Shown here piece after piece: positions 7,772 through 14,876 of a DNA stretch of 33,754 bases. Source of the DNA: Streptomyces lacrimifluminis (lineage in GTDB: Bacteria; Actinomycetota; Actinomycetes; Streptomycetales; Streptomycetaceae); NCBI RefSeq assembly GCF_014646095.1, contig NZ_BMMU01000010.1:1-33754 (forward strand). The letters run 5' to 3'. The notes under the pieces were generated by a model, which was given only the letters and a program-made list of their open reading frames with translations, searched no databases and had not been told where the DNA came from. A program made the position numbers and the translations under genes. Each line of letters begins with the position of its first letter. The first letter of the stretch is position 1.

Positions 7772-9850
7772 ATGTCCGGGGACAGTGCCGCTTCGCCCCC
7801 CGGGCGTTCCGGGGGGCGTGCGGAGCGGCCTGTCGGGCGGCAGAAGGTGAGCAGGGCCGGCTCCGGCTGGCGGCAGTTCTTCGAGGGCGGGCTGCTCCAG
7901 GGCGGTGTCCAGGGCAGCCCGGTCCTTCGGCTGCTCATGCGCTGGGTGCGCCGGCCGCTGCTGCCCGTCATGCGGCTGTGGCGGCGCAACATCCAGCTCA
8001 AGGTCGTCGCCACGACCTTGCTGATGTCGCTCGGTGTCGTCCTGCTGCTCGGCTTCGTCGTCATCGGGCAGGTGCGCAACGGCCTGCTGGACGCCAAGGT
8101 GAAGGCTTCGCAGAGCCAGGCCGCGGGCGGTTTCGCGGTGGCCAAGCAGAAGGCGGACACGGCGGCCAGCGCCAGTGGGGACGACGGTTCCGGCGCGGGT
8201 GGCAGGCCCTCGCAGAACGTCATCCAGTGGATGAGCGACCTGGTGGAGTCCCTGTCCAGTGGTGGTCAGGGTGCCTTCGACGTCGTGACGCTTCCGATCG
8301 GTCCGGCGGGCGACGACAGTGGCGGCGGGCGCGGCCCGCGTGCCTCCGGTGGGGTGGACCCGACGGCGAGCGTGCCCGAGGCGCTGCGCCAGCAGGCCGA
8401 CGGCAGCATGCTGATGGCCCAGAGCTACACCCGCATCATCTACACCAACGGCAGCGAGTCGCAGCCCGCGCTGATCATCGGCAAGCAGGTCGACGACCCG
8501 AACGGTGACCCGTACCAGCTGTACTACCTCTTCCCGCTCACCCAGGAGGAGAAGTCGCTGAGCCTGGTCAAGGGGACGCTGGCGACCGCCGGGCTGTTCG
8601 TCGTCGTACTCCTGGGGGCCATCGCCTGGCTGGTGGTGCGGCAGGTCGTGACGCCCGTGCGGATGGCGGCGGGGATCGCCGAGCGGCTGTCCGCCGGGCG
8701 GCTGCAGGAGCGGATGAAGGTCACCGGCGAGGACGACATCGCACGGCTCGGCGAAGCCTTCAACAAGATGGCGCAGAATCTCCAGCTGAAGATTCAGCAG
8801 TTGGAGGAGCTGTCGCGGATGCAGCGCCGGTTCGTGTCCGACGTGTCGCATGAACTGCGGACGCCGCTGACGACCGTACGGATGGCCGCGGATGTCATCC
8901 ATGACGCGCGCGTGGACTTCGATCCGGTGACCGCGCGGTCGGCCGAACTGCTCGCCGACCAGCTGGACCGGTTCGAGACGCTGCTCGCGGACCTGCTGGA
9001 GATCAGCCGGTTCGACGCGGGCGCCGCGGCGCTGGAGGCCGAGCCGATAGACCTCAGGCAGGTCGTACGGCGCGTGGTGAGCGGTGCCGAGCCGCTGGCC
9101 GAGCGCAAGGGGACGACGGTACGGGTCGTCGGCGATCAGCAGCCTGTCGTGGCCGAGGCCGACGCGCGGCGGGTGGAGCGGGTGCTGCGCAACCTCGTGG
9201 TCAACGCGGTGGAGCACGGCGAGGGCAAGGACGTCATCGTGAAGCTGGCCGCCGCGGGCGGTGCGGTCGCGGTGGCCGTGCGTGACTACGGGGTCGGGCT
9301 CAAGCCCGGCGAGGCGACGCGGGTCTTCAGCCGCTTCTGGCGGGCCGACCCGGCACGCGCGCGTACCACCGGCGGTACGGGCCTCGGCCTGTCCATCGCG
9401 CTGGAGGACGCGCGGCTGCACGGCGGCTGGCTGCAGGCGTGGGGCGAGCCGGGCGGTGGTTCGCAGTTCCGGCTGACACTGCCGCGCACCGCCGACGAGC
9501 ACCTGCGGGGCTCGCCCATACCGCTGGAGCCCAAGGACTCACGGCGCCATCGGGGACTCGATGACGCGGGTCTGCCGTATGCCGGCAGCGACAAGCTGGC
9601 CACGGTGCCGATGCAGACGGCGGCCACGGAACAGCGGCCGATAGCGCCGCGCCTCGCCGGCCCGGCCCCGACCGCGGACCCCACCGCGCTGCCCGGCAAC
9701 GGCGCTCGCGTGGTGCCGCGCCCGGTCGGTGGCGCGCGGCGGGACGGTGTGTCCGGTACGGAGTCGGAGCCCGAGGACAGGGACAGGGTGTCCTCGGATG
9801 CCGTGCCAGAACGTGTGGAACAGCAAGGGGAGGCATTTCGTGGGCCCTGA
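7772..9850 (+). CDS. mtrB: Sensor histidine kinase MtrB
   Basis: 692 residues. A Gly/Arg-rich cytoplasmic N-terminus (1-75) is followed by a membrane helix at about 77-99, an extracytoplasmic sensor region of about 170 residues with Ser/Gly-rich loops, and a second helix at about 268-290. HAMP (about 288-342), the dimerisation domain with phosphoacceptor His360 (RFVSDVSHELRTPLTTVR), and the ATPase domain follow. The ATPase has an N box (RNLVVNAVEHG) and G boxes (VRDYGVGLKPGE and GGTGLGLSI). A ~130-residue variable Pro/Gly-rich tail ends the protein. It is the cognate kinase of MtrA. The ATG at 7772 is one base after the mtrA stop; a longer frame begins inside mtrA and is not preferred. The C-terminus overlaps lpqB by 11 bases. 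Confidence 0.97.
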   Translation: MSGDSAASPPGRSGGRAERPVGRQKVSRAGSGWRQFFEGGLLQGGVQGSPVLRLLMRWVRRPLLPVMRLWRRNIQLKVVATTLLMSLGVVLLLGFVVIGQVRNGLLDAKVKASQSQAAGGFAVAKQKADTAASASGDDGSGAGGRPSQNVIQWMSDLVESLSSGGQGAFDVVTLPIGPAGDDSGGGRGPRASGGVDPTASVPEALRQQADGSMLMAQSYTRIIYTNGSESQPALIIGKQVDDPNGDPYQLYYLFPLTQEEKSLSLVKGTLATAGLFVVVLLGAIAWLVVRQVVTPVRMAAGIAERLSAGRLQERMKVTGEDDIARLGEAFNKMAQNLQLKIQQLEELSRMQRRFVSDVSHELRTPLTTVRMAADVIHDARVDFDPVTARSAELLADQLDRFETLLADLLEISRFDAGAAALEAEPIDLRQVVRRVVSGAEPLAERKGTTVRVVGDQQPVVAEADARRVERVLRNLVVNAVEHGEGKDVIVKLAAAGGAVAVAVRDYGVGLKPGEATRVFSRFWRADPARARTTGGTGLGLSIALEDARLHGGWLQAWGEPGGGSQFRLTLPRTADEHLRGSPIPLEPKDSRRHRGLDDAGLPYAGSDKLATVPMQTAATEQRPIAPRLAGPAPTADPTALPGNGARVVPRPVGGARRDGVSGTESEPEDRDRVSSDAVPERVEQQGEAFRGP

Positions 9851-11744
9851 CCGCGAGCGGGACGGTCGGCGCCGGGAAACGGCTCGCGCGGTGGTGTACG
9901 CCGCCTGTGGCGCCGTACTGCTGGCCGGATGCGCCTCGATGCCCGACAGCGGGGATCTGCGCGGAGTCGAGTCCACGCCCCGGCAGGACGCCCAGGTACG
10001 GGTCTTCGCCCTGCCGCCCCACGAGAACGCCCCGCCGGCGCAGATCGTCCAGGGCTTCCTGGAGGCGCTGACCAGCGACGATCCGCACTATGAGACCGCG
10101 CTCAAGTACCTGACGCCGGGTGCCGCGAAGGAGTGGCGGCCCGACGCGTCGACCACGGTGCTGGACGGTGGACCCAGCGCCGAGCCCGTGCACGTGGGCG
10201 GCCGGGACGACCCGGACGACTACACGTCCACGCTGACCGGCGGCAGGTTCGCCACGCTGGACTCCCAGCAGTCGTACGAACCCGCCGACGGAAAGTACCG
10301 GGAGACGCTGCACCTCACGCGGGAGAAGAAGAGCGGGCAGTGGCGGATCGACGACCTGCCGCAGGGCATCGTCATGGGCAAGTCGGACTTCCTGCGCAAC
10401 TACACGTCCGTCAACAAGTACTACTTCGCGTCGAACACGCCGACGGAGTCGGACGGCCAGCCCGTGTCCGTCGCCGATCCGGTGTACGTCCGCAAGAAGG
10501 TCGACCCGATGACCCAGACGGTGCTTTCGCTGCTGGAGGGCCCTTCGCGCTGGCTGGGCCCGGTCGTCAGGTCGAGTTTCCCCACCGGTACGGCGCTCAG
10601 GAAGGGCGTCACCTCGCTGACCCCCGACGACCAGAACCGGTTGACGGTGCCGCTCAACGACAAGGCGGGCCGGGTCGGGTCCGCCAAGTGCACCGAGATG
10701 GCCGCGCAGCTCCTCTACACGCTCCAGGACCTGACCCCCACGGGGGTCGACGAGGTCGCACTGCAGCGCGCCAACGGCAGCCAGCTGTGCGTCCTCGGCA
10801 AGGACCAGGCCGAGATCGTCGCCGTGCGCGGTGTGGTGCAGCACCCCGAGTTCCAGTACTTCATCGACGGCAAGCACCGCCTCGTACGTGTGGCCGGGGA
10901 CAGCCTCGAAGCCGCCGCCGACGTCACCCCGGTGCCGGGCGCGCTCGGCGAGGGCGAGAAGCAACTGCGGTCCGCGGCGGTCTCGCGGGACGAGGACAGC
11001 GCGGCCGGGGTCTCGCTGGACGGGACCATGCTCTACGTCGGGTCGCTGGTGTCCGGCGGATCCCTCGGTGAGCCCGTGCTGACCAGCGAGGGCACCACCA
11101 AGGCCGACCGGCTGACCACCCCCAGCTGGGACGGCGACGGCGACCTGTGGGTGGCCGACCGCAACCCCGAGAAGCCGCGTCTGCTGCTCCTGGAGAAGGG
11201 CGCGGGCGAGCCGCTGGAAGTGAGGACTCCGGGGCTCGACGGGCGCATCGAGGCGGTACGGGTGGCCGCTGACGGGGTGCGGATCGCGCTCATCGTGGAG
11301 AAGGACGGCCTGCGGTCCCTGTACATCGGACGGATCGAGCGGGACGAGCGGTCGGCGGCGGCGTCGGGCGGATCGTCCCGGGAGAAGACGGCGGCGGAGC
11401 AGCGGGCCGGGGAGCGGTCGGCCGTGTCGGTCCTCGAACTGCGCTCGGTGACACCGCAGTTGGAGGAGGTCACCGCCATGTCATGGGCCGGGGACAGTCG
11501 GCTCGTGGTGGTGGGACGGGAGCAGGACGGCGTGCAGCAGATGGGATACGTGCAGGTCGACGGCTCCACGCCGGTGGGGTCGGCGCCGGCCGCGCTGACC
11601 GGGGTGAAGGGAATCGCCGCTTCCGAGGACGAGAGGCTGCCGCTGGTGGCGTACTCGGAGGAGGACGGGATCGTGCGCCTGCTGTCCGGGTCCAAGTGGC
11701 AGAAGCTGGTCAAGGAGGGGTCCGCTCCGGTGTACCCGGGGTGA
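9840..11744 (+). CDS. lpqB: Lipoprotein LpqB, MtrAB accessory protein
   Basis: 634 residues from a GTG start, chosen because AGGGGAGG lies six bases upstream and the signal peptide then has normal length. The N-terminus has a basic stretch (RRR) and a hydrophobic core ending in the lipobox LLAGC, predicting lipidation at Cys31. A GerMN-like domain lies at about 230-315 (from GPSRWLGPVV). The rest (about 340-634) fits the LpqB beta-propeller, with blade-like repeats such as LWVADRN, GVRIALIVEKDG and AMSWAGDSRLVVVG. In mycobacteria LpqB contacts the extracellular domain of MtrB and modulates MtrA phosphorylation. Overlap with mtrB (GTG before TGA) indicates translational coupling. An earlier in-frame start at 9729 is less likely because it would bury the signal peptide. 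Confidence 0.96.
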   Translation: MGPDRERDGRRRETARAVVYAACGAVLLAGCASMPDSGDLRGVESTPRQDAQVRVFALPPHENAPPAQIVQGFLEALTSDDPHYETALKYLTPGAAKEWRPDASTTVLDGGPSAEPVHVGGRDDPDDYTSTLTGGRFATLDSQQSYEPADGKYRETLHLTREKKSGQWRIDDLPQGIVMGKSDFLRNYTSVNKYYFASNTPTESDGQPVSVADPVYVRKKVDPMTQTVLSLLEGPSRWLGPVVRSSFPTGTALRKGVTSLTPDDQNRLTVPLNDKAGRVGSAKCTEMAAQLLYTLQDLTPTGVDEVALQRANGSQLCVLGKDQAEIVAVRGVVQHPEFQYFIDGKHRLVRVAGDSLEAAADVTPVPGALGEGEKQLRSAAVSRDEDSAAGVSLDGTMLYVGSLVSGGSLGEPVLTSEGTTKADRLTTPSWDGDGDLWVADRNPEKPRLLLLEKGAGEPLEVRTPGLDGRIEAVRVAADGVRIALIVEKDGLRSLYIGRIERDERSAAASGGSSREKTAAEQRAGERSAVSVLELRSVTPQLEEVTAMSWAGDSRLVVVGREQDGVQQMGYVQVDGSTPVGSAPAALTGVKGIAASEDERLPLVAYSEEDGIVRLLSGSKWQKLVKEGSAPVYPG

Positions 11745-11813
11745 CAGCCCTCTGGTTCTACGGCTGTCCGGTTTCCGGGTCGGGTCGTGGATCCCAGTGG
11801 GGAAGTGGAAGGT

Positions 11814-11843
11814 GACGGCCCGTCGGATGCCCGGCGGGCCGTC
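11814..11843 (+). terminator. Hairpin terminator after lpqB
   Basis: A perfect nine-base-pair stem is seen: GACGGCCCG (11814-11822) pairs with CGGGCCGTC (11835-11843) around a 12-base loop, 70 bases after the lpqB stop. There is no T-tract, as is common for Streptomyces hairpin terminators. It probably ends the mtrAB-lpqB transcript before the DnaA boxes and comF. Confidence 0.6.
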
Positions 11844-11878
11844 GGCGTTGCCGGGTGCCGCTCGTGGAGCGGGGGGAG

Positions 11879-11901
11879 TTGTCCACAGGGAGTTATCCAC
11901 A
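11879..11901 (+). promoter_or_regulatory. Two DnaA boxes upstream of comF
   Basis: TTGTCCACA (11879-11887) is the preferred Streptomyces DnaA box, and TTATCCACA (11893-11901) matches the general bacterial consensus TTATNCACA. Both point the same way with starts 14 bases apart. They lie 41 bases before the comF ATG and downstream of the lpqB hairpin, in noncoding DNA. They could bind DnaA as a regulatory site for comF or as a titration site. Only sequence identity supports this. Confidence 0.65.
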
Positions 11902-11941
11902 GGGGTGGCCGGGTGGCGCCGCTGTTGGCACAGTGGTGGGC

Positions 11942-12841
11942 ATGCGGGGGTGGTGGCAGGATCTCGGCGACCTGGTGCTGCCGGCCGAGTGCGGCGGCTG
12001 CGGAAGGCCTCGCACGATGCTCTGCCCGGAGTGCCGCGCCGCTCTGAACGGGACCGCACCGAGCCGGGTGCGGCCGGTGCCGGAGCCGCCCGGGCTGCCG
12101 GTGGTGCATGCGGCGGCCCGGTACGAGGACGAGGTGCGCGCGGTGCTCCTCGCGCACAAGGAAAGGGGTGCGCTGGCCCTCGCGGGGCCACTCGGGACGG
12201 CGCTGGCTGGAGCCGTGCGGACGGGGCTCGGCGGGGCCCTGTGCGGCAATACGGACGTGCTGCTCGTTCCTGTGCCGTCCGCGCGCCGGGCCGTGCGGGC
12301 CCGGGGGCATGATCCGGCTCGGCGTATCGCGCTCGCCGCGGCGGGTGAGCTGCGCGGGTCCGGGATGCCGGCCCGGGTGCTGGCGGTGCTGCGCCAGCGG
12401 CGTGCCGTGGCCGATCAGGCGGGCCTCAACTCCCGGCAGCGGCTGGACAACCTCGCCGGCGCGCTGAGCGTGGCCGAGGGGGGCGGACGGCTGCTGGCCG
12501 GGGCGGGTGCGGTCGTCCTGGTCGACGATCTGATGACGACCGGGGCCTCACTTGCCGAGGCGGCGCGTGCCGTGCGGGAAGCGATCGGGGGCGCGGAGAC
12601 CGGTGGGGTGAACGGGGCGGAACGGTCGGGAGAGGTGGGAAACGTGAGAGGAGCGAAAAACGTCGTGTATTCGGAAGCGGGGCGGGAAGGCAGAGGACAG
12701 CGGCGCACAGGAGCCACGGCCATGGGTGTGGAGCGGAGGTCAGGAGTGTCGGGAATGGTGGCGCTGGGCGCCTTCGGAGGCATGATCTGCGCGGCTGTGG
12801 TCGCAGCGACGCCTGATTCTTTCGAAATAAACCGGAACTGA
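11942..12841 (+). CDS. comF: ComF-family phosphoribosyltransferase-like protein with an inserted segment
   Basis: 299 residues. The N-terminal zinc-ribbon type cysteines are Cys17, Cys20, Cys28 and Cys31 (ECGGCGRPRTMLCPEC). The phosphoribosyltransferase domain has LLVPVPSARRAVRARGHDPA (107-126), QAGLNSRQRLDN (159-170) and the PRPP loop VVLVDDLMTTGAS (191-203). The expected final strand and tail, AAVVAATPDSFEINRN (284-299), are separated from the preceding helix by about 60 residues of Gly/Arg/Glu-rich sequence (about 217-281), so the protein is longer than typical ComF (220-250). The ATG at 11942 puts the zinc ribbon near the N-terminus; an in-frame upstream start at 11855 would run through both DnaA boxes. 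ComF proteins are linked to DNA uptake in Gram-positive bacteria, but their role in Streptomyces is not known. The M. tuberculosis cluster has an equivalent gene. Confidence 0.9.
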   Translation: MRGWWQDLGDLVLPAECGGCGRPRTMLCPECRAALNGTAPSRVRPVPEPPGLPVVHAAARYEDEVRAVLLAHKERGALALAGPLGTALAGAVRTGLGGALCGNTDVLLVPVPSARRAVRARGHDPARRIALAAAGELRGSGMPARVLAVLRQRRAVADQAGLNSRQRLDNLAGALSVAEGGGRLLAGAGAVVLVDDLMTTGASLAEAARAVREAIGGAETGGVNGAERSGEVGNVRGAKNVVYSEAGREGRGQRRTGATAMGVERRSGVSGMVALGAFGGMICAAVVAATPDSFEINRN

Positions 12842-12911
12842 CCACCAACTTGCATCGTTGCAGGTAGTGAGAGGAACAATTCACTTGAACGGAGGTACGC
12901 GGCAGTAGAGG

Positions 12912-12941
12912 GTGACGACATCCGTCCGGGCGAGATATGTT
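12912..12941 (+). promoter_or_regulatory. Candidate promoter for hpf, and description of the 12842-13157 gap
   Basis: In the 316-base gap between comF and hpf, GTGACG (12912-12917) and TATGTT (12936-12941) are separated by 18 bases and resemble a housekeeping -35/-10 pair. Transcription would start near 12948, giving a leader of about 210 bases for hpf. The gap also holds a TTGCA-TCG-TTGCA direct repeat at about 12851-12863, a short open frame (from 12937 or 13042 to 13128) and a hairpin at 13115-13132. No larger gene is visible. Confidence 0.4.
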
Positions 12942-13114
12942 CGGTTGTGAGGGAAAGCCGCAGGCCACACCTCGCAAATCCGAATGCTGTGCTGCGGGTT
13001 TTGCCAATCACCCCTCGGCCGGCCGCGTGGGGATCTTGCCCATGGGGGAGGAGGAGGTGGAAGTCACCGAGTCCGAGGTTCCGGAGTACACCGGAGCCTG
13101 GTGCAAAAGGGAGA

Positions 13115-13132
13115 CGCTTCGCCGCTGAAGCG
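13115..13132 (+). other. Small hairpin in the hpf leader
   Basis: CGCTTC (13115-13120) and GAAGCG (13127-13132) form a six-base-pair stem with loop GCCGCT, 25 bases before the hpf start codon. The TGA that closes the short upstream frame (13126-13128) falls in this hairpin. It could affect initiation of hpf, but a stem this short can also occur by chance. Confidence 0.35.
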
Positions 13133-13157
13133 GAGCGATCCGGGAACGGAGTTCTGC

Positions 13158-13853
13158 GTGGACATCGTCGTCAAGGGACGCAAGACCGAGGTGCCCGAGC
13201 GGTTCCGGAAGCATGTTGCCGAGAAGCTGAGGCTGGACAGGATCCAGAAGCTCGACGGCAAGGTGATCAGCCTCGACGTCGAGGTGTCCAAGGAGCCCAA
13301 CCCCCGGCAGGCCGACCGCTCCGACCGAGTGGAGATCACGCTCCACTCCCGCGGTCCGGTGATCCGGGCGGAAGCAGCGGCAAGCGACCCGTACGCGGCA
13401 CTCGACCTCGCGGCGGACAAGCTCGAGGCCCGGCTGCGGAAGCAGCACGACAAGCGTTACACCCGCCGGGGCGCCGGCCGGCTCACAGCCGCCGAGGTCG
13501 CCGACCACGTCCCGGACGCGGCAACGCTGAACGCCAATGGTCACCCCGTCCACGAGGAAGACGCGGACGGCGTGCCCGTCAAGAGGATCGGCTCGCTGGA
13601 AGTGAAGGGCGAAGGACCCCTCGTCGTCCGGGAGAAGACCCACGTCGCTTCCCCGATGACGCTCGACCAGGCGCTCTACGAGATGGAACTGGTCGGCCAC
13701 GACTTCTATCTGTTCGTCGACTCCGAGACCAAGGAACCGAGTGTCGTCTACCGGCGGCACGCCTACGACTACGGCGTGATCCACCTCAACACGGACCCGA
13801 TGGTCGCCCATCAGGCGCATTCCCCCGCGGCGGGTGGCACGCTGGGCGGCTGA
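13158..13853 (+). CDS. hpf: Long-form ribosome hibernation promoting factor (HPF/YfiA family)
   Basis: 231 residues from a GTG with GGAG seven to ten bases upstream; longer frames reach back to 12984 but lack homology. The N-terminal domain (1-105) has the family pattern: DIVVKGRKTEVPERFRKHV, then KVISLDVEVSKEPN and AAASDPYAALDLAADKLEAR, ending with basic RKQHDKRY. A charged linker follows. The C-terminal dimerisation domain (about 166-225) contains QALYEMELVGHDFYLFVD and VVYRRHAYDYGVIHLN. Long HPF joins two 70S ribosomes into inactive 100S dimers in stationary phase or stress. The gene sits in its usual actinobacterial place between comF and secA. A strong hairpin follows the stop, so it is probably a single-gene transcript. 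Confidence 0.96.
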   Translation: MDIVVKGRKTEVPERFRKHVAEKLRLDRIQKLDGKVISLDVEVSKEPNPRQADRSDRVEITLHSRGPVIRAEAAASDPYAALDLAADKLEARLRKQHDKRYTRRGAGRLTAAEVADHVPDAATLNANGHPVHEEDADGVPVKRIGSLEVKGEGPLVVREKTHVASPMTLDQALYEMELVGHDFYLFVDSETKEPSVVYRRHAYDYGVIHLNTDPMVAHQAHSPAAGGTLGG

Positions 13854-13874
13854 CCGCCCCCGGTGACAGCCGAT

Positions 13875-13915
13875 CGGGTGCCCCTGGAGCGCGTGTGCGC
13901 CCCCAGGGGCACCCG
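13875..13915 (+). terminator. Strong hairpin terminator after hpf
   Basis: CGGGTGCCCCTGG (13875-13887) and CCAGGGGCACCCG (13903-13915) form a perfect 13-base-pair stem. The loop itself folds into GCGC-GTGT-GCGC (13889-13900). It lies 21 bases after the hpf stop and has no T-tract. It should stop hpf transcription before the response regulator gene. Confidence 0.82.
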
Positions 13916-14057
13916 TGCACGCCCCCTCCGGGACCCGCTCTGTCACCGCACTGTCGCCCGGGCATGGAATCATGGCCGCAACGGCTCAACCGGTGGGTCG
14001 TTGCCTTGGGTTGGCGATGGCATGAACCACAGGCCAAAGCCTTCAGGGGGAGGAACG

Positions 14058-14804
14058 ATGGCGGACAGCTTCGGACCGATGCAGGTCGAGGATGCCGACG
14101 ACGGCGTCACCGGCATGGGCCCGGACGCGGGCACCTCGCGCAAGGAGCCGATCAGAGTCCTTGTCGTGGACGACCACGCGCTCTTCCGCCGCGGACTGGA
14201 GATCGTGCTCGCGGCCGAGGAGGACATCCAGGTCATCGGCGAGGCGGCGGACGGTGCGGAGGCTGTCGACAAGGCCGCCGACCTGCTGCCCGACATCGTC
14301 CTGATGGACGTACGGATGCCGAAACGCGGGGGGATCGAGGCGTGCACCTCCATCAAGGAGGTCGCGCCCAGCGCCAAGATCATCATGCTGACGATCAGCG
14401 ATGAGGAAGCCGATCTGTACGAGGCGATCAAGGCGGGTGCCACCGGCTATCTCCTCAAGGAGATCTCCACGGACGAGGTGGCCACCGCCATTCGTGCGGT
14501 GGCCGACGGGCAGTCGCAGATCAGCCCCTCGATGGCGTCGAAACTGCTCACCGAATTCAAGTCGATGATCCAGCGGACGGACGAGCGGCGGCTGGTGCCC
14601 GCGCCGCGGCTCACGGATCGCGAGCTGGAAGTGCTCAAGCTGGTCGCCACCGGGATGAACAACCGCGATATCGCCAAGGAGTTGTTCATCTCCGAGAACA
14701 CCGTGAAGAACCATGTGCGCAACATCCTGGAGAAGCTGCAGCTGCACTCCAGGATGGAAGCGGTGGTTTACGCGATGCGGGAGAAGATCCTCGAGATCCG
14801 GTAA
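14058..14804 (+). CDS. Orphan NarL/LuxR-type response regulator
   Basis: 248 residues. An acidic ~30-residue N-terminal extension precedes the receiver domain (about 31-150), which has the acidic pair VVDDH (Asp38/Asp39), phosphoacceptor Asp84 in VLMDVRMPKRGG, a MLTISDEEAD switch and Lys in YLLKEIS. The C-terminal GerE/LuxR helix-turn-helix (about 185-245) reads LTDRELEVLKLVATGMNNRD and FISENTVKNHVRNILEKLQ. A GGGGGAGG ribosome-binding site ends four bases before the ATG, which decides the start over longer frames. No histidine kinase gene is adjacent, so it is an orphan regulator, or one whose kinase is elsewhere. Its position between hpf and secA interrupts the order seen in mycobacteria. 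Confidence 0.95.
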   Translation: MADSFGPMQVEDADDGVTGMGPDAGTSRKEPIRVLVVDDHALFRRGLEIVLAAEEDIQVIGEAADGAEAVDKAADLLPDIVLMDVRMPKRGGIEACTSIKEVAPSAKIIMLTISDEEADLYEAIKAGATGYLLKEISTDEVATAIRAVADGQSQISPSMASKLLTEFKSMIQRTDERRLVPAPRLTDRELEVLKLVATGMNNRDIAKELFISENTVKNHVRNILEKLQLHSRMEAVVYAMREKILEIR

Positions 14805-14827
14805 GGGCGGTCGGGGTGGCGCGGGCG

Positions 14828-14851
14828 GGTAGCAGTAGTGGTGGTGCTGCC
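14828..14851 (+). terminator. Possible weak convergent terminator
   Basis: GGTAGCA (14828-14834) can pair with TGCTGCC (14845-14851), including one G-U pair, around a ten-base loop. It lies between the response regulator stop and the convergent stop at 14877. It is short and could be fortuitous. Confidence 0.3.
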
Positions 14852-14876
14852 GGGTGGGGGAGCGGTCGGCGTCGGG

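Noticed and set aside
12937..13128. A possible 63-residue gene upstream of hpf
   Set aside because: No ribosome-binding site or known domain, and its -10-like box overlaps the start codon. Kept only as a leader-frame hypothesis.
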